Assembly: GCA_905235775.1 (NCBI GenBank)
Contig: CAJOMY010000028.1
Location: 1-14,371 of the forward strand
DNA length: 14,371 nucleotides
Reading direction: 5' to 3'
From: an uncultured Bacteroidales bacterium
GTDB lineage: Bacteria; Bacteroidota; Bacteroidia; Bacteroidales; UBA932
The stretch's first letter is position 1. Every line of letters starts with the position of its first letter. The notes under the pieces were generated by a model. The model was given only the letters and a program-made list of their open reading frames with translations. It was not told the DNA's origin and made no database searches. Made by a program: the position numbers and the translations under genes. Positions 1-6,671 of this stretch are shown here, piece after piece.

Positions 1-1373
1 AGAACGTGTCCCGCACGGTCTCCGGCCTGCCCGCCGCCACGCACCTGTACGTCCGTGCCTACGCCCGGATTGCGGGGGGCGTCGCCTACAGCGACGCGGC
101 TTCCTTCACCACCCCCGGCGGCGAATGGGACGTCTGGGACGGCTCGGTCGCCACTTCGTTCGCGGGCGGTTCCGGCACGGGTGCGGATCCCTGGCTTATC
201 GAGACGGCCTCCCAGCTCGCCTACCTCTCCAGCCAGGTGGCCCAGGGCGAGAGCTTTGCGGGCAAATATTTCCGCCAGACCTCCAACATCAACCTCGACG
301 CCCGCGAGTGGACGCCCGTCGGTTCCCCTTCGGGCACGGCGTTCAGCGGCTTCTATGACGGCGACGAGTACGAAGTGTCCGGCCTGAGCATCACCGGCAC
401 GCGGGAGCGCGGACAGGGCCTGTTCGGCGCCACACACGACGCCGACATCCGCAATCTGACGGTCGAGGGCAGCATCTCGGCCGACGCCCAGGGCATCGGC
501 GGCATCGTGGGCTACGCCGACGGCGGCGTGATCAGCCGTTGCACGTCCCACGTGTCCGTCACCTCCGCCGTCACCGACGGCCACGGCGGCATCCTCGGCA
601 TGACGGGCAGTGCGATGGTCCGTCTCGAGTACTGCCGCAACCGCGCGGCCGTCACCGCCGCTTCGGGCGCCGGTGGCCTGCTGGGGATCCTCATCGACTA
701 CGGCGAGATCGAGTTCTGCAGCAATGAGGGCGCCGTCTCCGGCCAGTCCCGCATCGGCGGGATCATCGGCTCCATCCCCAACGACTTCTCGGCGCGCATC
801 CGCTACTGTCTCAACCACGCTTCCGTGTCCGGGAACCAGTATATCGGCGGCATCGCCGGTTACACCAACCTCTCGGACACCATCAAGGACTGCGGCAACC
901 GCGGGCCGGTCTCCGGCTATTCCGACGTGGCCGGCATCTGCCCGGTGGGCGGCGGCTCCCGCTACAACTGCTACAATACCGGCGCGGTCAGCGGCTACAC
1001 CCGCGTCAGCGGCATTTCCCGCAACGGGGCCGACGCCTCTTATCCGGAGAACACCTGCAACAGCGCGGGCTATGCCACGGGCTACATCTTCTGCGCCGAC
1101 AGCTACAACTACACGGACAACTACTGGCTCTACGACGAGAAGACCGGCCGCGGCCAGCAGGAGAACCTCTGGTACAACGGCGCGCCTTCCGCGCAGAACT
1201 GGTTCGTCAACAACGAGAAGGGCGCCTTCATCCAGGGCAACCCGGCCCGGGACCTCGTCACGTCCCTGAACGACTGGGTCTCCGCCCGCTCCACGGAGAC
1301 GGACTCCTACCGCCCCTGGACGTATGAGCTGATCGGCGGCTATGCCTGCCCGGTGCTGGTGTTGAACCTGTAG
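1..1373 (+). CDS. GLUG-repeat surface protein, C-terminal part (5' end outside window)
   Basis: The reading frame is already open at the left edge, so the GTG at 6 is not a real start; about 456 residues of a larger protein are visible. The first 35 residues (LYVRAYARIAGG, ending SFTTP) look like the last strands of a fibronectin type III-like domain. A WDG...ADPWLIETASQLAYLS segment follows, of the kind that commonly precedes GLUG repeats. From about residue 130 to 350 there are five or more degenerate repeats of about 30 residues with the pattern GGI(V/I/A)G...I..C.N.G.VSG, typical of GLUG motifs in secreted or surface-anchored Bacteroidetes proteins with presumed adhesin or lipoprotein roles. 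The C-terminus (PVLVLNL) shows no sorting domain or transmembrane anchor, so anchoring would depend on the missing N-terminus. The ligand cannot be inferred. The next gene starts 10 nt downstream. Confidence 0.85.
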   Translation, partial: NVSRTVSGLPAATHLYVRAYARIAGGVAYSDAASFTTPGGEWDVWDGSVATSFAGGSGTGADPWLIETASQLAYLSSQVAQGESFAGKYFRQTSNINLDAREWTPVGSPSGTAFSGFYDGDEYEVSGLSITGTRERGQGLFGATHDADIRNLTVEGSISADAQGIGGIVGYADGGVISRCTSHVSVTSAVTDGHGGILGMTGSAMVRLEYCRNRAAVTAASGAGGLLGILIDYGEIEFCSNEGAVSGQSRIGGIIGSIPNDFSARIRYCLNHASVSGNQYIGGIAGYTNLSDTIKDCGNRGPVSGYSDVAGICPVGGGSRYNCYNTGAVSGYTRVSGISRNGADASYPENTCNSAGYATGYIFCADSYNYTDNYWLYDEKTGRGQQENLWYNGAPSAQNWFVNNEKGAFIQGNPARDLVTSLNDWVSARSTETDSYRPWTYELIGGYACPVLVLNL

Positions 1374-1383
1374 AACCCGCTGG

Positions 1384-1707
1384 ATGAAGATGCCTCGGAA
1401 AAAGAATACAGAGGAATACGTCGTGGTGCCGGTCACGCGCCCCACGTTCGCCATGTCTGTGACGGGTAGTTTCTATCGCATCGACCACTTCGTCGAGCAT
1501 TTCCTGGACGGGGACCCGGTGCAGACCTTCTTTGTCACCGACAAAGGGGAGTGCCGGGTCGTCAACGGGCTCGTAGCGGTCTTCAACTCCCCGCTCCGGC
1601 AGGACGAGTACAAGTATCTTTGCAACATAGCCGTGATGTGGAAGTCTTTCACCCGTGAGCGTTTCGACGATTACTGCAACAAATACCAGGTAGAGATCAA
1701 AGATTGA
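1384..1707 (+). CDS. Small conserved-looking hypothetical protein (107 aa)
   Basis: I do not recognise this protein. It starts 10 nt after the GLUG protein stop, at ATG 1384; a second ATG at 1390 would remove only two residues. It is soluble, with no signal peptide or membrane segment. The N-terminus is basic (MKMPRKKN), the middle is hydrophobic and mixed (SFYRIDHFVEHFLDGD, then TFFVTDKGECRVVNG), and the C-terminal third has aromatic and charged residues (MWKSFTRERFDDYCNKYQ). Codon use looks like real coding sequence and no competing frame covers it. It may be co-transcribed with the preceding gene. The gap promoter follows 16 nt after the stop, and no convincing terminator lies between. Confidence 0.7.
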   Translation: MKMPRKKNTEEYVVVPVTRPTFAMSVTGSFYRIDHFVEHFLDGDPVQTFFVTDKGECRVVNGLVAVFNSPLRQDEYKYLCNIAVMWKSFTRERFDDYCNKYQVEIKD

Positions 1708-1723
1708 AAAAAAACGGAAAGGT

Positions 1724-1755
1724 GTTGATTTTCACGCGAAGAAATACTATCTTTG
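1724..1755 (+). promoter_or_regulatory. Bacteroidetes-type promoter of the GAPDH gene
   Basis: GTTG at 1724-1727 and TATCTTTG at 1748-1755 are separated by 20 nt. This matches the Bacteroidetes primary sigma factor pattern (TTTG, about 19-21 nt, TAnnTTTG). Transcription would begin near 1762, leaving an AT-rich leader of about 58 nt before ATG 1820. The leader has no Shine-Dalgarno sequence but an A-rich run just before the start codon, as is usual in this phylum. Confidence 0.8.
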
Positions 1756-1819
1756 CGTCGCTTTTTGGTTAGATGCGTCAAGCAATTGATTTATTAACAA
1801 TTTATAGTCTTTAAAACAA

Positions 1820-2818
1820 ATGGTTAAACTTGGTATTAACGGCTTCGGCCGTATCGGCCGTATGGTCTTCCGCGCTGCGGTTGAGAATTTCTCCAATGAC
1901 ATCCAGGTTGTCGGTATCAACGACCTCCTCGATCCTGACTACCTCGCTTACATGCTCAAGTATGACTCCGTCCACGGAGCATTCAAGGGTGATGTGAAGG
2001 TCGAGGACGGTGCCCTCGTGGTGAACGGCAAGAAGATCCGCGTCACCGCCGAGATGGATCCCGCGAACCTGAAGTGGAACGAGGTCGGCGCCGACGTCGT
2101 CGTCGAGTCCACCGGTTTCTTCCTCACCGACGAGACCGCCCGCAAGCACATCCAGGCCGGTGCCAAGAAGGTGATCATGTCCGCCCCGTCCAAGGACAGC
2201 ACCCCGATGTTCGTCTATGGCGTGAACCACAAGACCTACGCCGGTCAGGACATCATCTCCAACGCTTCCTGCACCACCAACTGCCTTGCTCCGATGACCA
2301 AGGTGCTCAACGACAAGTTCGGTGTCGTCCGCGGCCTCATGACCACGGTCCACGCCGCCACCGCCACCCAGAAGACCGTTGACGGTCCGTCCAAGAAGGA
2401 CTGGCGCGGCGGCCGTGGCATCCTCGAGAACATCATCCCGTCCTCCACGGGTGCCGCCAAGGCTGTCGGCAAGGTGCTTCCCGAGCTGAACGGCAAGCTG
2501 ACCGGCATGTCCCTCCGCGTCCCGACCTCCGACGTCTCCTTCGTCGACCTGACCGTCGAGCTCGCCAAGGAGGCTACCTACGATGAGATCTGCGCTGCGA
2601 TGAAGGCCGCTTCCGAGGGTGAGCTCAAGGGTGTCCTGGGCTACACCGAGGATGCTGTCGTCTCCACCGACTTCCGCAACGATCCCCGCACCTCCATCTT
2701 CGATGTGAAGGCCGGTATCCAGCTGGACAAGACCTTCGTGAAGGTCTGCGCCTGGTATGACAACGAGTGGGGCTACTCCAACAAGGTCCTCGAGATGGCC
2801 AAGGTCATCGCCGCCTAA
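1820..2818 (+). CDS. gap: Glyceraldehyde-3-phosphate dehydrogenase, type I
   Basis: Cytosolic glycolytic and gluconeogenic enzyme that converts glyceraldehyde 3-phosphate, NAD+ and phosphate to 1,3-bisphosphoglycerate. The 332 residues are the full family length. The N-terminal Rossmann motif GINGFGRIGR lies at residues 5-14, and Asp35 in the NDLLD segment fits NAD+ preference. The active-site signature SNASCTTNCLAP places the nucleophile at Cys151 and the assisting base at His178 (TTVHAAT). The C-terminus has the expected WYDNEWGYSNKV. The gene stands alone: its own promoter lies upstream and a strong hairpin terminator follows 27 nt after the stop. Codon use is dominated by C-ending codons, consistent with high expression. 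Identification is secure. Confidence 0.98.
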   Translation: MVKLGINGFGRIGRMVFRAAVENFSNDIQVVGINDLLDPDYLAYMLKYDSVHGAFKGDVKVEDGALVVNGKKIRVTAEMDPANLKWNEVGADVVVESTGFFLTDETARKHIQAGAKKVIMSAPSKDSTPMFVYGVNHKTYAGQDIISNASCTTNCLAPMTKVLNDKFGVVRGLMTTVHAATATQKTVDGPSKKDWRGGRGILENIIPSSTGAAKAVGKVLPELNGKLTGMSLRVPTSDVSFVDLTVELAKEATYDEICAAMKAASEGELKGVLGYTEDAVVSTDFRNDPRTSIFDVKAGIQLDKTFVKVCAWYDNEWGYSNKVLEMAKVIAA

Positions 2819-2845
2819 GCGGGAGCTCACAGACAATTTTTATAG

Positions 2846-2872
2846 AGGATGGCAGGAATCTGCCATCCTTTT
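2846..2872 (+). terminator. Rho-independent terminator after gap
   Basis: A perfect 10-bp stem, AGGATGGCAG (2846-2855) with CTGCCATCCT (2860-2869), closes a GAAT loop and runs into TTTT (2869-2872). It lies 27 nt after the gap stop codon. The stem occupies the place where the -33 box of the following promoter would be. Confidence 0.9.
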
Positions 2873-2874
2873 GT

Positions 2875-2882
2875 TATCTTTG
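2875..2882 (+). promoter_or_regulatory. Probable -7 element for the pepC-pssA-rlmI operon
   Basis: TATCTTTG matches the Bacteroidetes -7 consensus exactly and is identical to the gap promoter -7 box. It lies 31 nt before the peptidase start codon. No good TTTG box is found 19-21 nt upstream, where the terminator stem sits instead, so the promoter is partial by consensus and less certain than the other three. Confidence 0.6.
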
Positions 2883-2912
2883 TATTTCAGAAACCAATTT
2901 ATAAAAGACAGC

Positions 2913-4103
2913 ATGAAGCGTTTCATCCTCATCGCGGCGGCCCTGTCCTGCCTGTGCGCCTCCGCATCGGCCCAGCAGCGCCCCGCCGCGAATCTCCCCG
3001 AGTACACGTTCACGACGGTCAAGGCCGCTCCGATCACCTCCATCAAGAACCAGGCGAGCAGCGGCACCTGCTGGTCCTTCTCGGCCATCAGTTTCCTCGA
3101 GTCCGAGGCCATCCGCCTCGCCGGCATCCGGGATGAGGCGAAGTATCCCGACTTCTCCGAGTTCTTCGTGGTCGGCACCTCCTACAAGGAGCGTGCGGAC
3201 AAGTTCGTCCGTCTGGACGGCAAGCTCAACTTCAGCGTCGGCTCCGGCTGCGGCGATGCGCTGGACGTGGTCAAGAACCACGGCCTCGTCCCCAACGAAT
3301 GTGTGACCGGCGTCAACTACGGCACGCCGCTGCCGCAGCAGTCCGAGCTGGACGCCGTCCTGCTCGGCTATGTGACGGCCGTCTCCAAGAGCCGCAAGCC
3401 CACGACCGCCTGGAAGCGCGGTTTCGCCGCCGTGGTGGACGAGTATTTCGGCAAAGCCCCGGAGACCTTCGTGGTGGACGGCAAGACCTACACCCCGGAG
3501 TCCTACCGCGATGCGATGAAAATCAATCCCGACGACTACGTGGAGCTGACTTCGTTCACGCACCATCCTTTCTATACCTGGTTTGCCCTGGAGGTCGCCG
3601 ACAACTGGCGCGGCACGCAGTCCTACAACGTCCCGATCGACGAGCTGATGGCCGTGCTGGACAATGCCCTGGAGAACGGCTACACGGCCTGCTGGGGCGC
3701 TGACGTGAGCCACCCGGGCTTCACCCGCGGCGGCCTCGCCATCCTGGTGGACGTCGAAGCCACCCAGGCCGGCTCCGACCAGGAGCACTGGGTCGGCAAG
3801 GAGGAGGGCAAGCCCAATCCCAACCCGGTCACGGTCATTGAGGCCGTGCCGACGCAGGAGTCCCGCCAGGTCGAGTTCGACAACAAGACCATGACCGACG
3901 ACCACGGCATGCACATCTTCGGCATCGCCAGGGACCAGGACGGCAAGAAGTACTACATGGTCAAGAACTCCTGGGGCGAGACCGGCGCCTACAAGGGCAT
4001 CTGGTATGCCACCGAGGCTTTCGTGAAGGCCCAGACCCTGGACATCACCGTCCACAAGTCCGCCCTCACCCGGGACCTGAAGAAGAAACTGGGCGTGAAG
4101 TAA
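2913..4103 (+). CDS. pepC: Secreted C1B cysteine peptidase (aminopeptidase C / bleomycin hydrolase family)
   Basis: Papain-like cysteine peptidase of 396 residues. ATG 2913 was chosen because it begins a signal peptide (basic MKRF, hydrophobic core, cleavage near ASA-QQ around residues 20-21), whereas longer in-frame versions read back into the gap gene. The catalytic triad is visible: Cys53 in SSGTCWSFSA preceded by Gln47 of KNQ (oxyanion hole), His331 in DDHGMHIFG, and Asn352 in VKNSWG. HGM and the overall layout match bleomycin hydrolase rather than classical papain. Cytosolic family members are about 450 residues; this form is shorter and probably periplasmic or exported, trimming peptides for uptake. 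It is first in a compact operon, its stop codon abutting the pssA ATG. Confidence 0.9.
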   Translation: MKRFILIAAALSCLCASASAQQRPAANLPEYTFTTVKAAPITSIKNQASSGTCWSFSAISFLESEAIRLAGIRDEAKYPDFSEFFVVGTSYKERADKFVRLDGKLNFSVGSGCGDALDVVKNHGLVPNECVTGVNYGTPLPQQSELDAVLLGYVTAVSKSRKPTTAWKRGFAAVVDEYFGKAPETFVVDGKTYTPESYRDAMKINPDDYVELTSFTHHPFYTWFALEVADNWRGTQSYNVPIDELMAVLDNALENGYTACWGADVSHPGFTRGGLAILVDVEATQAGSDQEHWVGKEEGKPNPNPVTVIEAVPTQESRQVEFDNKTMTDDHGMHIFGIARDQDGKKYYMVKNSWGETGAYKGIWYATEAFVKAQTLDITVHKSALTRDLKKKLGVK

Positions 4104-4823
4104 ATGACGCTCCGCAAGCATATCCCCAACATAATCACCTCGATGAACCTGGTCTGCGGACTCGTCGGGGTGGTTTTCGCGCTGCGCTCCCGGCTGGACC
4201 TGGCGTTCTGCTGCATGCTGGCCGCCTCCGTCTTTGATTTCCTGGACGGGCTGGCCGCCCGCCTGCTGGGCGCGTATTCCGATGTGGGGAAGGAACTGGA
4301 CTCGCTCTGCGATCTGGTCAGTTTCGGCTTCCTGCCGGGGCTGATGCTCTGCATCCTGATGCAGACCTACAGCTTCAACGGCAGCCTCCTGAGCTGGTCG
4401 CCGCTCGTTCTGACGCTGTTCAGCGCGCTGCGCCTGGCCCGGTTCAACGTGGACACGCGGCAGACTTCCGGCTTCCTGGGGCTTCCCACGCCGGCCGCCG
4501 CGCTGCTCTGCGGCGCACTGTGCAGCTACTGCTGCCATGCCCCGCTGGAGTTTCTGTCCACCTGGGTGTCCGGGCCGGTGTTCATTCCGCTGCTCACGCT
4601 CTGCCTCTGCGCCCTGCTGGTCAGCGGGATTCCGATGTTTTCCTTCAAGCTGCACCGGGACGACCCCCGTTCCCTGTGGGTCAAGCGCTGGACGCTGGCC
4701 GCCTTCTTCGTGGTGGCGGCGCTTTTCTGCCTGCTGGCCGGCCATCACTGGTCGCTGACCGTGGTGCTGGGCCTGCTGTTCTACATCTTGAACAATCTTG
4801 TGTACGCCTTATTCAAGCTATGA
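4104..4823 (+). CDS. pssA: CDP-diacylglycerol--serine O-phosphatidyltransferase
   Basis: Inner-membrane enzyme that joins CDP-diacylglycerol and serine to phosphatidylserine, the precursor of phosphatidylethanolamine. Its 239 residues are mostly hydrophobic with roughly seven or eight membrane segments. The CDP-alcohol phosphatidyltransferase signature D-G-x2-A-R-x8-G-x3-D-x3-D is complete: Asp48, Gly49, Ala52, Arg53, Gly62, Asp66 and Asp70, with the additional metal-binding Asp45 three residues ahead. The N-terminus (IPNIITSMNLVCGL) is typical of the PssA branch rather than PgsA. The ATG follows the pepC stop with no gap, and its stop overlaps the next start by ATGA, implying translational coupling. 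Confidence 0.93.
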   Translation: MTLRKHIPNIITSMNLVCGLVGVVFALRSRLDLAFCCMLAASVFDFLDGLAARLLGAYSDVGKELDSLCDLVSFGFLPGLMLCILMQTYSFNGSLLSWSPLVLTLFSALRLARFNVDTRQTSGFLGLPTPAAALLCGALCSYCCHAPLEFLSTWVSGPVFIPLLTLCLCALLVSGIPMFSFKLHRDDPRSLWVKRWTLAAFFVVAALFCLLAGHHWSLTVVLGLLFYILNNLVYALFKL

Positions 4824-5917
4824 AGAATCCGCGACTTTTCCTTCTGGCGCTCCTCCTGCTGCCCGCCGCCTGCCAGCGACAGGCCGAGGAGACGCGTCCG
4901 ACCATCCCGCTGGTGCGGGAAATCCTGGGCGACAGGACCGACCCCCGGGCGCAAATGCTGCGGGATTGGACGCCCCAGCCCATCGCCGACATCGCGCTCA
5001 TAGGCACTGAATTCACCTGCGACCGCCTGTCGGAGGCGCTTATGGTCCGGGACAGGCAGGACAACGTGGACGCACGTTGGACGCCGGACGGGCTGCCGGA
5101 CTTTGCCGGCGAGACCTTCGTCTGCCTGGAGGAAGCGACACCGTATGCCGACGCTCTCGCGCGCGACGGTGAGGAAGCCCTGCGCGGGCAGACGGTGCTG
5201 CGCGTACTCGCCGCGCTGGACACGGTCGTGCATATCAGCCCGTACGATCTGGAGGGACTGTCCGTCAAGCCTTCCTCGAAAATGATTGTGCTGGCCGATC
5301 CCTATTTGAGCGAGTACGGGGGATTTGACGTGGACACCCTGCTTCGCTCGGCAGGCTGTCCCGTTCCGGTTCTCTCGCCGATCGACAAGATGATCGAGCA
5401 GGCGTTCGAAAAGGGTGCCCGCGGGGATCTTTCGGTCGGCATTATCTGTGACCCGCGTTTCGAGTCCGCGGGCATTTACGAGCGGATTTTCGCCCGCAAG
5501 GCGGCCGAGCGCGGCAGCAAGGGTGCCGGTTGCGTGGTCGTCGGCATGGAGCGTCGCGACAGCGTGCTCTATCATTTCCTGGACCGCTACCAGGCGGCCG
5601 GACACACCAGGCCCCTGGATGTCATCCTGGTCGACAACCTGTCCCTGGACATGGACCGGATCAAGGGGGAACTCGCCCAGATCGTGTCCGTGATGAATGA
5701 GAGCTCCATGACGCTGGGACGCCTGTTTTCGCGCAACTTTTTCTTTGTCGACGCCTTCGAGACGGTGTCGGAGCAGTGTTACTATTATTTGCGGGAGAAG
5801 AATCTCTTCACCCACAATATTGCCAAACCCCAGGTGACGGTGTACCGTCCGGTCCGCAAGCCGGAGACAGAGGACGGTTCGATCATCCTGATACCCGGTT
5901 CTTATGTACAAAATTAG
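4820..5917 (+). CDS. Lipoprotein of unknown function (365 aa)
   Basis: I do not recognise this protein. The ATG at 4820 overlaps the pssA stop by 4 nt and starts a short signal peptide (MKNPRLFLLALLLLPAAC) with a probable lipidated Cys18; the -3 residue is Pro, so the lipobox is imperfect. The mature protein is globular with alternating alpha/beta character. Strand-like segments such as VGIICDP, GCVVVGM and DVILVDNLSLD, each followed by a helix, suggest a periplasmic-binding-protein or Rossmann-like fold, but no ligand motif is visible. The C-terminus ends in a hydrophobic strand (IILIPGSYV). It overlaps the downstream exonuclease gene by 14 nt. Its place between phospholipid and RNA genes gives no firm clue to its role. 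Confidence 0.8.
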   Translation: MKNPRLFLLALLLLPAACQRQAEETRPTIPLVREILGDRTDPRAQMLRDWTPQPIADIALIGTEFTCDRLSEALMVRDRQDNVDARWTPDGLPDFAGETFVCLEEATPYADALARDGEEALRGQTVLRVLAALDTVVHISPYDLEGLSVKPSSKMIVLADPYLSEYGGFDVDTLLRSAGCPVPVLSPIDKMIEQAFEKGARGDLSVGIICDPRFESAGIYERIFARKAAERGSKGAGCVVVGMERRDSVLYHFLDRYQAAGHTRPLDVILVDNLSLDMDRIKGELAQIVSVMNESSMTLGRLFSRNFFFVDAFETVSEQCYYYLREKNLFTHNIAKPQVTVYRPVRKPETEDGSIILIPGSYVQN

Positions 5918-6671
5918 CATTCAGCCAGAAGAGATAGAGAAAATGCCGCTGGGCTCCTTTCCCGGCAAAATCCATGTGATCGACAGGCCTGGAATCGATT
6001 TCATGCGTGCTGTCGCCTATCTGGGCACGCAACGGATCATCGGTTTCGACACGGAGACGCGTCCGGTGTTCTCGCCGGGCCAGCGCCATCACCATGTGGC
6101 GCTCCTGCAGCTGTCCGGCGGCGGAAAAGCGTATCTTTTCCGGGTGGGAACGATGGGCATGAGCAAGCTCCTGTGCGCCCTGCTGTCGAATCCGCACATC
6201 ATCAAGGTGGGGGCGGCGGTCCAGGATGACGTGCGCGGCTTGCAGTATTACCGCAAGTTCGATGCGAAGGGTTTCGTGGATCTGCAGAAGATCGCCTACG
6301 AGTGGGGAATCCGCGACAAGAGCGTGAAGAAGATGGCCGCGAACATCCTCGGGGTCCGGATCTCGAAATCGCAGCAGCTCTCCAACTGGGAGGCGGAGGA
6401 GTTGTCCGCCGCCCAGCAGATGTATGCCGCGACGGACGCCTGGGTGTGCCGGGAGATGTATCTCAGGCTGCTCCAGAGCGAGAAGCATCCGCTCACGCCC
6501 GAGGAGCTGAATCCGCCGCAGCCTCCGCAGCCCTCGCAGGCTGCGCAGCCGAAGGCCGAAAATGCGGCACCGGCCGCCGGGGACGGGAAGAAGAAGCGTC
6601 GCCGCCGTCATCGCCGGAAGGCGAAGAAACCGGCTGCCGGGCAGTCTCAGACGCAGCAGGACAATGGTTAA
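5904..6671 (+). CDS. RNase D-like DEDDy 3'-5' exonuclease with basic C-terminal tail
   Basis: Predicted cytosolic 3'-5' exonuclease acting on RNA or single-stranded DNA with two metal ions. All three Exo motifs are present: FDTET with Asp49 and Glu51, motif II around Asp109 (VGAAVQDDVRGL), and motif III YAATD with Tyr174 and Asp178, which defines the DEDDy type. SKSQQLSNWE near 155-163 resembles WRN/RNase D-like exonuclease domains. No HRDC domain follows. Instead residues about 200-255 form a Pro/Gln/Ala-rich, then strongly basic tail (KKKRRRRHRRKAKK), probably disordered and nucleic-acid binding. The start at 5904 overlaps the lipoprotein gene by 14 nt; ATG 5943 is possible but would trim the first strand. 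The stop overlaps rlmI by 8 nt, and the pairing suggests a link to rRNA handling. Confidence 0.9.
   Translation: MYKISIQPEEIEKMPLGSFPGKIHVIDRPGIDFMRAVAYLGTQRIIGFDTETRPVFSPGQRHHHVALLQLSGGGKAYLFRVGTMGMSKLLCALLSNPHIIKVGAAVQDDVRGLQYYRKFDAKGFVDLQKIAYEWGIRDKSVKKMAANILGVRISKSQQLSNWEAEELSAAQQMYAATDAWVCREMYLRLLQSEKHPLTPEELNPPQPPQPSQAAQPKAENAAPAAGDGKKKRRRRHRRKAKKPAAGQSQTQQDNG

Noticed and set aside
1811..2836. Long open frame antisense to the GAPDH gene
   Set aside because: It mirrors the GC-rich codon bias of gap, whose identity is certain; the translation is repetitive Gly/Asp/Val/Leu-rich and matches no family.
2757..2912. Longer N-terminus for the C1 peptidase
   Set aside because: It would read back through the end of gap and across the terminator; ATG 2913 begins a clean signal peptide.
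2874..4748. 624-codon open frame antisense to the peptidase and pssA genes
   Set aside because: It is a shadow of two confidently identified genes in GC-rich DNA, and its start would lie within pssA.
4520..4819. Longer N-terminus for the lipoprotein
   Set aside because: It lies entirely inside pssA in another frame; the start at 4820 gives a signal peptide and the usual 4-nt overlap.
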